Of a stretch of 64,000 nt of DNA, positions 33,443 to 42,389 are shown in pieces. This DNA is from Rhodoferax sp. OV413 (GTDB taxonomy: Bacteria; Pseudomonadota; Gammaproteobacteria; Burkholderiales; Burkholderiaceae_C). The stretch covers positions 44,046 to 108,045 of the forward strand of contig NZ_FNJA01000010.1 of assembly GCF_900104385.1 (NCBI RefSeq), read 5' to 3'. The position numbers were made by a program, and so were the translations under genes. A model generated the notes under the pieces. It ran no database searches. It had not been told where the DNA came from and was given only the letters and a program-made list of their open reading frames with translations. Position 1 is the stretch's first letter, and every line of letters begins with the position of its first letter.

Positions 33443-35668
33443 ATGCACATGCCCTCACGCTTCTCGCCCGCTATTGTTTCCATAGCTGTCTGCGCATTCT
33501 GTACCTGCGCTGGAGCCCTGTTCTCTTTAAATGCACAGGCCCAGGCCGCGGCTGCAGCCCCCAAGCGCGGCGAGCCCATTACGCTGAACTTTGCCAACGC
33601 CGAGATCGAGTCGGTAGCCCGCACCATGTCCACCATCACCGGCCGCAACGTGGTGGTCGACCCGCGGGTCAAGGGCGTGATGACGCTCAGCACCGAACGC
33701 CCGGTGACCCCGGCCGCCGCCTACAGCCAGTTCCTGGCGACGCTGCGGCTGCAGGGTTTTACCGTGGTGGAGTCGAACGGCCTGGACAAGATCGTGCCCG
33801 AGGCCGATGCCAAGCTGCAGGCCGGCCCGGTGACTCTGGGCGAGAACAATGCCGCCGTCGGCAACCAGATCGTCACCCAGATCTTCAAGCTGAACTACGA
33901 GAACGCCAGCAACCTGGTGCCGGTGCTGCGCCCGCTGATCAGCCCGAACAACACCATCAACCTGAACCCCGGCAACAACTCGCTGGTGATCACCGACTAC
34001 GCCGACAACCTGCGCCGCATCGGCCGCATCATCGCTGCCATGGACGTGTCGAACGCCAGCGATGTAGAAATCATCCCGCTCAAGTATGCGATTGCCAGCG
34101 ACCTGGTGCCGCTGCTGACCAAGCTGGTCGAATCCGGCAGCAGCAGCGCCGCCGCCCCGGCAGCCGGCCAGACCGACAGCTCGTACAAGACCACCATGCT
34201 GGCCGAGCCGCGCAGCAACGCGGTCATCCTGCGCGCAGCGAATCCGGCGCGGGTGTCGCTGGTCAAGTCGCTGATCGCCAAGCTGGACCAGCCGACCATG
34301 AGCAACGGCAATGGCGACGCCGGCAATATCTATGTGGTCTACCTGAAGAACGCCGACGCCACCAAGATGGCGGTCACCCTGCGCGCCGCCATGTCCAGCG
34401 GCAGCGGTAGTACCGGCGCCAGCAGCAGTGGCAGTAGCTCCAGCCCGACGAGCAGCTCCAGTGGTTTGTCCAACACCAGCAGCTCCGGCAGTAGTAGCAG
34501 CAGTTCCACCTCGGGCAGCAGTAGCACCACCAGCGGCCCCAGCCTGAACAGCGCCAACAGCAACCAACCGTCCACCGGCGGCCAGATCCAGGCCGACCCG
34601 TCGACCAATGCGCTGATCATCACCGCGCCCGAGCCCCAGTACCGCCAGCTGCGCGCCGTCATCGACAAGCTCGACGGCCGCCGCGCCCAGGTGCTGGTGG
34701 AGAGCCTGATCGTCGAAGTCAGCAGCAACAAGGCCGCCGAGTTCGGCATCCAATGGCAGGGCGTGCTGGGCAATGTAGGCCTGGGCACCAACTTCGGCAG
34801 CGGCAGCAGCAACCTGGCCACCCTGGCCACCAGCATCGCCGCCGGCAATACCAGCACCACCCTCAGCAACGGCCTGAATCTGGGCGTGGCCAACAAGATC
34901 GGCGGCACCTATGTGCTGGGGGCCCTGGCCCGGCTGATGGACGAAACCGGCACCGGCAACGTCTTGTCCACCCCCAATCTGCTGACGGTGGACAACGAAG
35001 AAGCCAAGATCATCATCGGCCAGAACGTGCCCTTCGTTACCGGCACCTACACCACCAACAACGGCTCCAGCACCAGCTCGCCCTTCCAGACCGTGGAGCG
35101 CAAGGACGTGGGCCTGACCCTGCGCGTGCGCCCGCAGATCAACGAGAACGGCACGGTCAAGATGGTGATCTACCAGGAGGTGTCCAGCGTGGACGCCGCC
35201 ACCGCCAGCAATTCGAACGGCCCGACCACCAACAAGCGCTCCATCGAATCCACCGTGATGGTGGACGACGGCTCCATCGTGGTGCTGGGCGGCTTGCTGC
35301 AGGACGACTACTCGGGCAATGTGGAGAAAGTGCCGCTACTGGGCGACGTGCCGTTCTTCGGCAACTTCTTCAAGAGCGAAAACCGCAGCCGCAAGAAAAC
35401 CAATCTGATGGTCTTCCTGCGGCCCATCGTGGTCCGCGACGCCAACACCAGCAGCGCACTGACGCTGGACCGCTACGACATGATGCGGGTGCAACAGCAA
35501 TCGGTGAGCCCGCAGGCCCACCCCATGCTGTCGGCCGTACCGTCGGCCTCCGAGCTGCCGGTGCTGCCCATGGGCAGCGATAAAAAGGCCACGGTGCCAG
35601 CGCCGCTGACCACCTTGCCCCTGACGCCGCCCGCGCTGGCTCCCGCGACCTCCCCCGCCACGCCCTGA
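33443..35668 (+). CDS. gspD: Type II secretion secretin GspD
   Basis: A 741-aa outer-membrane secretin. A signal peptide (cleavage near AQA at residue 33-36) is followed by N0 ([19 protein letters not shown]), N1-N3 domains and the secretin pore domain ([74 protein letters not shown]). A Ser/Thr/Gly low-complexity stretch of about 55 residues (about 316-372) lies within N3. The signal peptide core is encoded by repeat copy E. The C-terminal tail is Pro/Ala-rich and may contact a pilotin. Confidence 0.95.
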   Translation: MHMPSRFSPAIVSIAVCAFCTCAGALFSLNAQAQAAAAAPKRGEPITLNFANAEIESVARTMSTITGRNVVVDPRVKGVMTLSTERPVTPAAAYSQFLATLRLQGFTVVESNGLDKIVPEADAKLQAGPVTLGENNAAVGNQIVTQIFKLNYENASNLVPVLRPLISPNNTINLNPGNNSLVITDYADNLRRIGRIIAAMDVSNASDVEIIPLKYAIASDLVPLLTKLVESGSSSAAAPAAGQTDSSYKTTMLAEPRSNAVILRAANPARVSLVKSLIAKLDQPTMSNGNGDAGNIYVVYLKNADATKMAVTLRAAMSSGSGSTGASSSGSSSSPTSSSSGLSNTSSSGSSSSSSTSGSSSTTSGPSLNSANSNQPSTGGQIQADPSTNALIITAPEPQYRQLRAVIDKLDGRRAQVLVESLIVEVSSNKAAEFGIQWQGVLGNVGLGTNFGSGSSNLATLATSIAAGNTSTTLSNGLNLGVANKIGGTYVLGALARLMDETGTGNVLSTPNLLTVDNEEAKIIIGQNVPFVTGTYTTNNGSSTSSPFQTVERKDVGLTLRVRPQINENGTVKMVIYQEVSSVDAATASNSNGPTTNKRSIESTVMVDDGSIVVLGGLLQDDYSGNVEKVPLLGDVPFFGNFFKSENRSRKKTNLMVFLRPIVVRDANTSSALTLDRYDMMRVQQQSVSPQAHPMLSAVPSASELPVLPMGSDKKATVPAPLTTLPLTPPALAPATSPATP
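33470..33517 (+). repeat. Dispersed palindromic repeat, copy E (inside the gspD signal peptide)
   Basis: GCTATTGTTT-CCATAGCTGT-CTGCGC, ten bases ATTCTGTACC, TGCGCTGGAGCC, then CTGTTCTCTTTAAATG as the AT tail. In frame it encodes [16 protein letters not shown], the hydrophobic core of the GspD signal peptide. The middle is nearly the same as in copy G. Confidence 0.85.
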
Positions 35669-35670
35669 CG

Positions 35671-37059
35671 ATGCGCCACCCCCTGCCCTACGCCTTCGCC
35701 CGCACCCAGCAGCTGCTGCTGGAGGAAAACCAGGGCGAGTACACCCTGTGGCTGCACCCGGCCACCGCGCCCTCGGCCCTTAGCGAGGTGGTGCGTAAAT
35801 ACCCGGTGCAGCACATCGAAACCCTGGTGCTCGACGCCCTGCTGCAGCGCATCAGCGCCGCCTACGCGCAAGGCGAATCCAGCGCCGCCTCGGTGGTCAG
35901 CGAAGTCGAGAGCGATGCCGACCTGTCGCGCATGATGCAGGAGCTGCCGGCGGTCGAAGACTTGCTGGAAATGTCGGACGACGCGCCCATCATCCGCATG
36001 CTTAACGCGCTGCTGACCCAGGCCGCGCGCGACGGCGCCAGCGACATCCACATCGAACCCTATGAGCGCCATTCCAGCGTGCGCTTCCGCGTCGACGGCA
36101 CGCTGCGCGAAGTGGTGCAGCCGAACCGCGCGCTGCACGCGGCGCTGATCTCGCGGCTGAAGATCATGGCCGACTTGGACATCTCGGAAAAGCGCCTGCC
36201 GCAGGACGGCCGCATCAGCTTGCGCATAGGCACCCGCGCCGTCGACGTGCGCGTCAGCACCCTGCCCAGCGCCCATGGCGAGCGCGCCGTGCTGCGCCTG
36301 CTGGACAAGAGCGGCGCCAAGCTGACGCTGGAATCGGTAGGCATGCAGGGCACGGTGCTGGACCAGCTGCAGCATCTCATCAATCAGCCGCACGGCATCA
36401 TCCTGGTGACCGGCCCCACGGGTTCGGGCAAAACCACCACGCTGTACGCGGCTTTGAGCCGGCTCGATGCGGGCAGCAGCAACATCATGACGGTGGAAGA
36501 CCCGATCGAGTACGAGCTGCCCGGCGTCGGCCAGACCCAGGTCAACGCCAAGATCGACCTGACGTTTGCCAAGGCCTTGCGCGCCATCCTGCGGCAAGAC
36601 CCGGACGTGATCATGATCGGCGAAATCCGCGACTTCGAGACCGCGCAGATCGCCATCCAGGCTTCGCTGACCGGCCACCTGGTGCTGGCCACGCTGCACA
36701 CCAATGACGCCGCCAGCGCGGTGAACCGGCTGATCGACATGGGCGTCGAGCCCTTCCTTTTGAGTTCCACCTTGCTCGGCGTGCTGGCCCAGCGCCTGGT
36801 GCGCAAGCTGTGCCCGGTCTGCCAAGGCAAAAACTGCCCTGCCTGCAACCAGACCGGCTACCAGGGCCGTACCGGCATCTTCGAGCTGCTGGTCACCAAC
36901 GACGCGATTCAGGCCCAAATCCACAACCGCGCCTCCGAAGCCGAAATCCGCGCCGCCGCCCGCACGGCCGGCATGCAGCTGATGCGCGAAGACGGCGAGC
37001 GCCTGGTGCAGACCGGCGTAACCTCGCGCGAAGAGCTGCTGCGCGTCACCCGCGACTAA
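35671..37059 (+). CDS. gspE: Type II secretion ATPase GspE
   Basis: A 462-aa hexameric ATPase that drives pseudopilus assembly. Motifs are Walker [16 protein letters not shown], Asp box [18 protein letters not shown], Walker [16 protein letters not shown] and His box [14 protein letters not shown]. The zinc-binding loop is [17 protein letters not shown], four cysteines with slightly shortened spacing. The N-terminal domain contacts GspL. The ATG at 35671 is 2 bp after gspD. Confidence 0.96.
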   Translation: MRHPLPYAFARTQQLLLEENQGEYTLWLHPATAPSALSEVVRKYPVQHIETLVLDALLQRISAAYAQGESSAASVVSEVESDADLSRMMQELPAVEDLLEMSDDAPIIRMLNALLTQAARDGASDIHIEPYERHSSVRFRVDGTLREVVQPNRALHAALISRLKIMADLDISEKRLPQDGRISLRIGTRAVDVRVSTLPSAHGERAVLRLLDKSGAKLTLESVGMQGTVLDQLQHLINQPHGIILVTGPTGSGKTTTLYAALSRLDAGSSNIMTVEDPIEYELPGVGQTQVNAKIDLTFAKALRAILRQDPDVIMIGEIRDFETAQIAIQASLTGHLVLATLHTNDAASAVNRLIDMGVEPFLLSSTLLGVLAQRLVRKLCPVCQGKNCPACNQTGYQGRTGIFELLVTNDAIQAQIHNRASEAEIRAAARTAGMQLMREDGERLVQTGVTSREELLRVTRD

Positions 37060-37066
37060 AGCCCCC

Positions 37067-38299
37067 ATGCCCGCCTATTCCTTCGAAGCCGTAGACGCCC
37101 AAGGCCAGACCCGCAAAGGGGTGATGGAGGCCGACACCGCCAAGGCTGCGCGCGGGCTGCTGCGCGCCCAGGCCTTGGTGCCGTTGGCGGTGGAGCCAGT
37201 CAACGCCAGCGGCAGCAACGCCGCCGGCCATACCGGTCTGCGCACCAAGCTGTTTGAGGGCAAGGTCTTCAACGCCACCGGCCTGGCCATCTGGACCCGG
37301 CAGGTGGCAGGACTGGTATCCAGCGGCCTGCCGCTGGAGCGCGCGCTGACGGCCTTGACCGAAGAAGCCGAAGACGAGCGCCAGCGCAATCTACTCGCCT
37401 CGCTGCGCGCCGAGGTGAATGCCGGTGCCACCTTCGCCAAGGCGCTGAGCCAGCATCCGCGCGAGTTTTCAAGCATCTACACCGCGGTGATTGGCGCGGG
37501 CGAGCAAAGCGGCAGCCTGGGACTGGTGCTGGAACGCCTGGCCGACGACCTGGAAGAGCGCCAGGCGCTGCAGTCCAAGCTGGTCGGCGCAGCGCTGTAC
37601 CCGGCCATCGTCACCCTGGTGGCGATCGCCATCGTGCTGTTCCTGGTGGGCTATGTGGTGCCGCAGGTAGCGAACGTGTTTGCCGGCAGCAAGCGCGCGC
37701 TGCCGTTCCTGACGGTGGCCATGCTGGCCATCAGCGGCATGGTGCGCAACTACGGCTGGGCCATGCTGATTGCTATTATTGTGATAGCTATTGGTGCACG
37801 TGCTGCCTACGCCAGAGCCACGATTCGTGAAAAAATCGACGCCGCCTTTCTGAAACTACCGCTGGTCGGCCCGCTGGCCCGCGGCTACAACGCATCCCGC
37901 TTCGCCAGCACCCTGGCTATGCTGGCCGCCGCCGGCGTGCCGATACTGCGCGCGCTGCAGGCTGCGGCCGAAACCCTGAACAACACCGCCATGCGCGCCG
38001 ATGCGCTCGACGCGCTGGTGCTGGTGCGCGAAGGCGCGCCCTTGGCCTCGGCCATGGCGCAGAAAAAGCGCTTCCCCGGCCTGCTGGCGATGTTCGCCCG
38101 GCTCGGCGAGCAGACCGGCCAGCTGCCGCTGATGCTGCAGCGCGCCGCCGTGCAGCTGAGCACCGAGGTGCAACGCCGGGCCATGGCGCTGGCGACGATT
38201 CTGGAGCCGCTGCTGATCGTGGCCATGGGCTTGGTGGTAATGTTGATCGTGCTGGCGGTCTTGCTGCCCATCATCCAACTCAACCAATTCGCGAAGTAA
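37067..38299 (+). CDS. gspF: Type II secretion inner-membrane platform protein GspF
   Basis: A 410-aa polytopic protein with two related T2SSF domains (about residues 75-200 and 278-400) and three membrane helices. Landmarks are YSFEAVDAQGQTRKGVMEAD at the start, FTRQVAGL-like WTRQVAGLVSSGLPLERAL and ATILEPLLIVAMGLVVMLIVLAVLLPI at the end. The second membrane segment (about 232-246, LIAIIVIAIGARAAYA) is partly encoded by repeat copy F. Confidence 0.95.
   Translation: MPAYSFEAVDAQGQTRKGVMEADTAKAARGLLRAQALVPLAVEPVNASGSNAAGHTGLRTKLFEGKVFNATGLAIWTRQVAGLVSSGLPLERALTALTEEAEDERQRNLLASLRAEVNAGATFAKALSQHPREFSSIYTAVIGAGEQSGSLGLVLERLADDLEERQALQSKLVGAALYPAIVTLVAIAIVLFLVGYVVPQVANVFAGSKRALPFLTVAMLAISGMVRNYGWAMLIAIIVIAIGARAAYARATIREKIDAAFLKLPLVGPLARGYNASRFASTLAMLAAAGVPILRALQAAAETLNNTAMRADALDALVLVREGAPLASAMAQKKRFPGLLAMFARLGEQTGQLPLMLQRAAVQLSTEVQRRAMALATILEPLLIVAMGLVVMLIVLAVLLPIIQLNQFAK
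37772..37819 (+). repeat. Dispersed palindromic repeat, copy F (inside gspF)
   Basis: GCTATTATTG-TGATAGCTAT-TGGTGC, ten bases, TACGCCAGAGCC, then ACGATTC. The first arm and spacing are kept, but the two GCGC blocks are mutated, so this is the most degenerate copy listed. It is in frame and encodes the end of a membrane helix. Confidence 0.6.
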
Positions 38300-38301
38300 G
38301 C

Positions 38302-39204
38302 ATGGCCCTGACCCTCGACGACAAACTGGTGGTGGCGATCTCCTCGCGCGCCCTGTTCAACCTCGAAGAAGAAAACCGACTCTTCGATGCGGGCGACGAC
38401 AAAGCCTATATGCAGCTGCAGTTCGACCGGCTGGACGTGCCGGCCAAGCCAGGCGTGGCGTTTTCGCTGGTGCAGAAGCTGCTGGCCTTCAACGACGACG
38501 GCGTGAAGCGGGTCGAGGTGGTGATGCTGTCGCGCAACGACCCGGTCAGCGGCATGCGCATCTTCCGATCCGGCAAGGCCAACAACTTGCAGCTGGAGCG
38601 CGGCGTGTTCACCCAGGGGCGCGCGCCCTTCGGCTATCTGCGTGCGCTGGGTGCGCATCTGTTTTTGTCGGCCAACGAGAAAGACGTGCGCGACGCGCTG
38701 GCGCTGGGCTTCCCCGCAGCCCGGGTGCTAACCGAATCGACCCAGGCCGGCAGCAACTACCCGAATGAAGTGCGCATTGCCTTCGACGGTGACGCCGTGC
38801 TGTTCAGCGACGAGGCCGAGCAGGTCTACCAACGCGATGGCCTGCCGGCTTTCCAGCAGCACGAGATCGACAAGGCATCCGTACCCCTGCCCGACGGCCC
38901 GTTCAAGCCGCTGCTCGCCGCGCTGCACCGGCTGCAAAAAGCCAGCACGCCGCATATGCGCATCCGCACCGCCCTGGTGACGGCCCGCAGCGCGCCGGCG
39001 CACGAGCGCGCCATCCTGACGCTGATGGACTGGCATATCGAGGTGGACGAGGCCATGTTCCTCGGCGGCCTGCCCAAGGGCGAATTCCTGCGCGAATTCG
39101 AGCCCGACTTCTTCTTCGACGACCAGACCGGCCATGTGAACTCAGCCGCCCAGCATGTGCCGGCCGGCCATGTGAGCAGCGGCGTCTCCAATCCAGCGAA
39201 CTAA
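38302..39204 (+). CDS. Cytosolic 5'-nucleotidase (cN-I-like bacterial family)
   Basis: A 300-aa protein recognised by VVAISSRALFNLEEENRLFD at the N-terminus, VEVVMLSRNDPVSGMRIF in the middle and VRIAFDGDAVLFSDEAE with its acidic phosphatase-like motif. These match the bacterial 5'-nucleotidase group related to eukaryotic cytosolic nucleotidase I, which hydrolyses nucleoside monophosphates. It follows gspF by 2 bp and may be on the same transcript, but has no known role in secretion. Confidence 0.85.
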   Translation: MALTLDDKLVVAISSRALFNLEEENRLFDAGDDKAYMQLQFDRLDVPAKPGVAFSLVQKLLAFNDDGVKRVEVVMLSRNDPVSGMRIFRSGKANNLQLERGVFTQGRAPFGYLRALGAHLFLSANEKDVRDALALGFPAARVLTESTQAGSNYPNEVRIAFDGDAVLFSDEAEQVYQRDGLPAFQQHEIDKASVPLPDGPFKPLLAALHRLQKASTPHMRIRTALVTARSAPAHERAILTLMDWHIEVDEAMFLGGLPKGEFLREFEPDFFFDDQTGHVNSAAQHVPAGHVSSGVSNPAN

Positions 39205-39259
39205 ATCGCGCGGCGGTGCTCCATCGCTTGGCCCCGACACCACCCCACCGAAAAATTCC

Positions 39260-41035
39260 ATGAGCATTGCATCGCGCTTCGCCGTCCTCAAAGACCAGAC
39301 CGCCAAGGTCTGGCAGCTGTCGATCCCGTACTTCAAGTCAGAAGAAAAATGGAAAGCCCGGGCCATGCTCGCCGCCATCGTGGCGCTGAACCTGCTCGGC
39401 GTCTATCTGCTGGTGCTGCTGAACGAATGGAACCAGGTGTTCTACGACGCGCTGCAGAACAAGAACCAACCGGTGTTCTGGCAGCAGCTGGGGCGCTTCA
39501 CCTACATCGCCTTCGCGCTGATCATCCTGGCGGTCTACAAGTTCTATATCACCCAGCTGCTGGAAATGCGCTGGCGCGCCTGGATGACCGACCATTACCT
39601 GGGCCGCTGGCTGTCGAACCAGGCGTTCTACAAGATGGAGCTGGCGCGCTTCGCCAAGACCAACCCCGATGCCGGGCCTGACAACCCGGACCAGCGTATC
39701 CAGGAGGACCTGAACCAGTTCACCAGCCTGACCATCGGCCTGTGCATGGGCGTGCTGAACGCGCTGGTGACCCTGGTCAGCTTTGTCGGCATTCTGTGGA
39801 ATCTGTCGGGCGACTTCTCGTTCCACCTGGGCGGCAGCGAATACTTCGTCCCGGGCTTCATGGTCTGGATGGCTTTGCTGTACTGCCTGGCGGGCAGCAT
39901 CATCACCTTCTACATCGGCCGGCCGCAGATCAAGCTGAACTTCCAGCAGCAGAGGGTGGAAGCCGACTTCCGGCACCACATGGTGCGAGTACGCGAATAC
40001 AGCGAATCGATTGCGCTGGACCACGGCGAAAAGGTGGAGCGCACGCACCTGGACATGCGCTTCGCCGCCGTGCTGGCCAACTACCTGAAGCTGCTGAAGG
40101 CGCAGAAAAACCTGATCTGGTTCAACAGCTTCTTTGGCCAGGCGGCGGTGGTGTTCCCCTTCATCGTGGCCGCGCCGCGGTTTTTCAGCGGCGCCATCCA
40201 GCTTGGCACGCTGATGCAGATTTCCTCGGCTTTTGGCCGGGTGCAGGACTCGCTGAGCTGGTTTGTCGACAACTACAGCAGCCTGGCGACCTGGCGCGCC
40301 ACCACCGACCGGTTGACTTCATTTGAAGAACAAATTCAGGCTCTAGCGCAGGTACAGTCTGCGCAAGTAGCTATCAATAAAGGAGCAAATGCACCCCTGG
40401 AAGCGCAAGACCTGCAGCTGCGCCTGCCGGACGGCACGGTGCTGCTGTCAGGCCTGAACCTGCGCGCCACACCAGGCGACAGCGTGCTGCTCAGCGGTCC
40501 GTCGGGCAGCGGTAAATCCACACTGTTCCGGGCGTTTGCGGCGATCTGGCCGTTCTCCAGCGGCAAAGTGGCACTGCCGGCGGATGCGATGTTCATCCCG
40601 CAGCGGCCGTATTTCCCCGATGGCACGCTGCGCAGCGCCCTGGCCTACCCCACCGCTGCCAGCGGCTACAGCGACGAGGCGTTGCGCCAGGCGCTGACCG
40701 ACGCACTGTTGCCGCACCTGTGCAACCAGCTGGACCAGGAGGCGGCCTGGGGCCAAAAGCTCTCGGGCGGTGAACAGCAACGGCTGGCGATTGCCCGGGT
40801 CTTGCTGAAAAAGCCGCGCTGGATTTTTGCCGACGAAGCCACCAGTGCACTCGATGCACCGGCCGAGAACTCCATCTACCAGAAGCTGCTGGCACAGGTA
40901 CAGCAAGCGCAAGGCGCTATCATCTCCATAGCACACCGGCCTAACGTGGCCGCCCTGCACCAAACCCGCTGGACGCTGGAACCGCAGGCCGCAGACGCAG
41001 CTGCGCGCTACCAGATCAAGGAAACCAAAGAATAA
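39260..41035 (+). CDS. ABC transporter, fused membrane and ATPase domains (YddA/BacA/SbmA-like)
   Basis: A 591-aa half-transporter with an ABC_membrane_2-type membrane domain (about 1-345; MLAAIVALNLLGVYLLVLLNEWN, FYDALQNKN, IGRFYTxxx-type helices) and an ATPase domain with Walker A GPSGSGKSTLFRA, signature LSGGEQQRLAIARV and Walker B WIFADEATSALD. Relatives transport peptides or, in Mycobacterium Rv1819c and the human ABCD4 group, cobalamin; the substrate here is unknown. The linker between domains (about 361-376) is encoded by repeat copy G. Confidence 0.9.
   Translation: MSIASRFAVLKDQTAKVWQLSIPYFKSEEKWKARAMLAAIVALNLLGVYLLVLLNEWNQVFYDALQNKNQPVFWQQLGRFTYIAFALIILAVYKFYITQLLEMRWRAWMTDHYLGRWLSNQAFYKMELARFAKTNPDAGPDNPDQRIQEDLNQFTSLTIGLCMGVLNALVTLVSFVGILWNLSGDFSFHLGGSEYFVPGFMVWMALLYCLAGSIITFYIGRPQIKLNFQQQRVEADFRHHMVRVREYSESIALDHGEKVERTHLDMRFAAVLANYLKLLKAQKNLIWFNSFFGQAAVVFPFIVAAPRFFSGAIQLGTLMQISSAFGRVQDSLSWFVDNYSSLATWRATTDRLTSFEEQIQALAQVQSAQVAINKGANAPLEAQDLQLRLPDGTVLLSGLNLRATPGDSVLLSGPSGSGKSTLFRAFAAIWPFSSGKVALPADAMFIPQRPYFPDGTLRSALAYPTAASGYSDEALRQALTDALLPHLCNQLDQEAAWGQKLSGGEQQRLAIARVLLKKPRWIFADEATSALDAPAENSIYQKLLAQVQQAQGAIISIAHRPNVAALHQTRWTLEPQAADAAARYQIKETKE
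40339..40386 (-). repeat. Dispersed palindromic repeat, copy G (inside the ABC transporter gene)
   Basis: On the minus strand: GCTCCTTTAT-TGATAGCTAC-TTGCGC, ten bases AGACTGTACC, TGCGCTAGAGCC, then TGAATTTG. In frame on the plus strand it encodes ALAQVQSAQVAINKGA, in the non-conserved linker between membrane and ATPase domains. Confidence 0.82.
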
Positions 41036-41086
41036 TAGGAAAGCCCTTGCCAGACCAGGCAAGTGGCTACAGACAGCTGCGGCGGA

Positions 41087-41773
41087 TCAGTTGCCGCTGG
41101 TCTTCTTGACCGCCGACGGGTCTTCGTAGGTCAGCGGGCCTTCGGCCAGCTTGTCGGGATTGAGGGTTTTGTTGGCCTCCTGGGCCACGTCCACCGCGTT
41201 GCCGCCGGCGCGCCACAAGGCCTGCAAGAAGTCGAGCAGCTTCTTGGAGATCGGCTCGGGCGGCGGGTTTTCGGGCTTTTTCTCGGCCGCCTTGGGTGCT
41301 GTGGTCCAGTCGGTGGAGGGCTCGTCGTCTACCGCTGTGGGCTGGTTCGGGCCTGGCTCTTTACCGGCCGCCAGCAATTTGGCGGCTTTGGCCGCGGTTT
41401 CGGGCGATTCGCTCTGCAAGGAATTGCCGGAATTTTTGCTTTCTTCGGTGGCGTTGACCGACTGCAAGGCGCTGGTGGTGCCTGCCGAATCGATGCGGCC
41501 CACGGCTTCTACACCGTTTGCATCGTCTTGGGGATTCGCCACGCGCGCCTGCGCACGGGCGCGTGCTGCCACTTCCAGCTCCACAATTTCCTTCACGGCA
41601 GTGGATATATCCAGCTTGACCGAGGGCTCAGGCTTGCTCACCGCCTCAACCTTGGCTGTCGCCTCTTGGATGGCTGAAGTTTCAGCCTTGGCTGCAGCCG
41701 CACTGCCGCCAGACTGCGAACCGGCAGCGGAAAGCGGCCAGTTCACGTTGCGTTCGACAGAAGGTAATTGCAT
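41087..41773 (-). CDS. Hypothetical Ala/Glu/Lys-rich protein
   Basis: A 228-aa protein of low complexity, rich in Ala, Glu, Ser, Lys and Thr, with no signal peptide or membrane helix. I chose the ATG at 41773 (MQLPSVERNVNWPL), which has AGGTGA upstream, over a GTG at 41782. The segment VKLDISTAVKEIVELEVAARARAQARV looks helical, the middle looks disordered, and the end (EPISKKLLDFLQALWRAGGNAVDVAQEANK) looks helical again. I do not recognise a family. It lies downstream of the cyanophycin ABC/DUF1854 genes on the same strand but 140 bp away. Confidence 0.75.
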   Translation of the reverse strand: MQLPSVERNVNWPLSAAGSQSGGSAAAAKAETSAIQEATAKVEAVSKPEPSVKLDISTAVKEIVELEVAARARAQARVANPQDDANGVEAVGRIDSAGTTSALQSVNATEESKNSGNSLQSESPETAAKAAKLLAAGKEPGPNQPTAVDDEPSTDWTTAPKAAEKKPENPPPEPISKKLLDFLQALWRAGGNAVDVAQEANKTLNPDKLAEGPLTYEDPSAVKKTSGN

Positions 41774-41912
41774 GGAGTTCACCTGGTTAGCCGGCCTAAA
41801 ACTCGATTTTTTAGACCACGTAACTGGTTAACGGCAGAAATGAAGGGTTATTTAGGGCTATTTCTAAAATAGTTTAAAAAACTTTACCTTCACATCGAGA
41901 AGTCGGCGCGCT

Positions 41913-42389
41913 TTACAGAAAACGCTCCAGCAGGCGCCGGGACGCCCGGTCCAGCGCCGTCATGTCCTGCACCCGGAACTGCACGCCCGCCCCGCCGGCG
42001 ATCAGCAGGCCAGTACGGTCCAGGCGGCGGATGTCTTCCTCGGTCTTGAGCACGAATTCGGTGTCGCCGCGGTCGGTTTCCACCGTCCAGACGCTGGGCG
42101 TGGAAAAGGTTGAAACCGCTTTCAGGCGCCGGATTTCGGGCACGAACTCGCGGATCGCCAATTCTTCCTCCAGCAAACCGCGCAGCGCCGGAGGCATGGC
42201 GCTCAGCTGCTCTATCCACACCAGCTCACGGCCTTCGGTGCCAACCAGCGACACGCCTTCATCGGGCGCAGCAATCGGAAAGGCGCGCACCGGCACCACA
42301 CCTCCGTGCCGTTCGCCGGTCGCAAAAACCAGCACCAGCCGGCCAAAGGTGTCACGCTCCAGCTGGAAATCGGGGTTGTTTTTCATCAT
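41913..42389 (-). CDS. Cyanophycin-associated DUF1854 protein
   Basis: A 158-aa soluble protein with MKNNPDFQLERDTFGRLVL, FPIAAPDEGVSLVGTEGRELVWIEQL and a C-terminus DMTALDRASRRLLERFL, the pattern of the DUF1854 family found next to cyanophycin synthetase genes in betaproteobacteria. The start overlaps the stop of the upstream ABC gene (ATGATGA), indicating coupling. The biochemical role is unknown; linkage to cyanophycin storage comes from this conserved neighbourhood. Confidence 0.88.
   Translation of the reverse strand: MMKNNPDFQLERDTFGRLVLVFATGERHGGVVPVRAFPIAAPDEGVSLVGTEGRELVWIEQLSAMPPALRGLLEEELAIREFVPEIRRLKAVSTFSTPSVWTVETDRGDTEFVLKTEEDIRRLDRTGLLIAGGAGVQFRVQDMTALDRASRRLLERFL

Noticed and set aside
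40917..40950. Possible extra repeat copy near the ATPase switch histidine of the BacA-like ABC gene
   Set aside because: GCTA-N10-AGC is present, but it encodes the conserved AIISIAHR motif and the second half of the element is absent.
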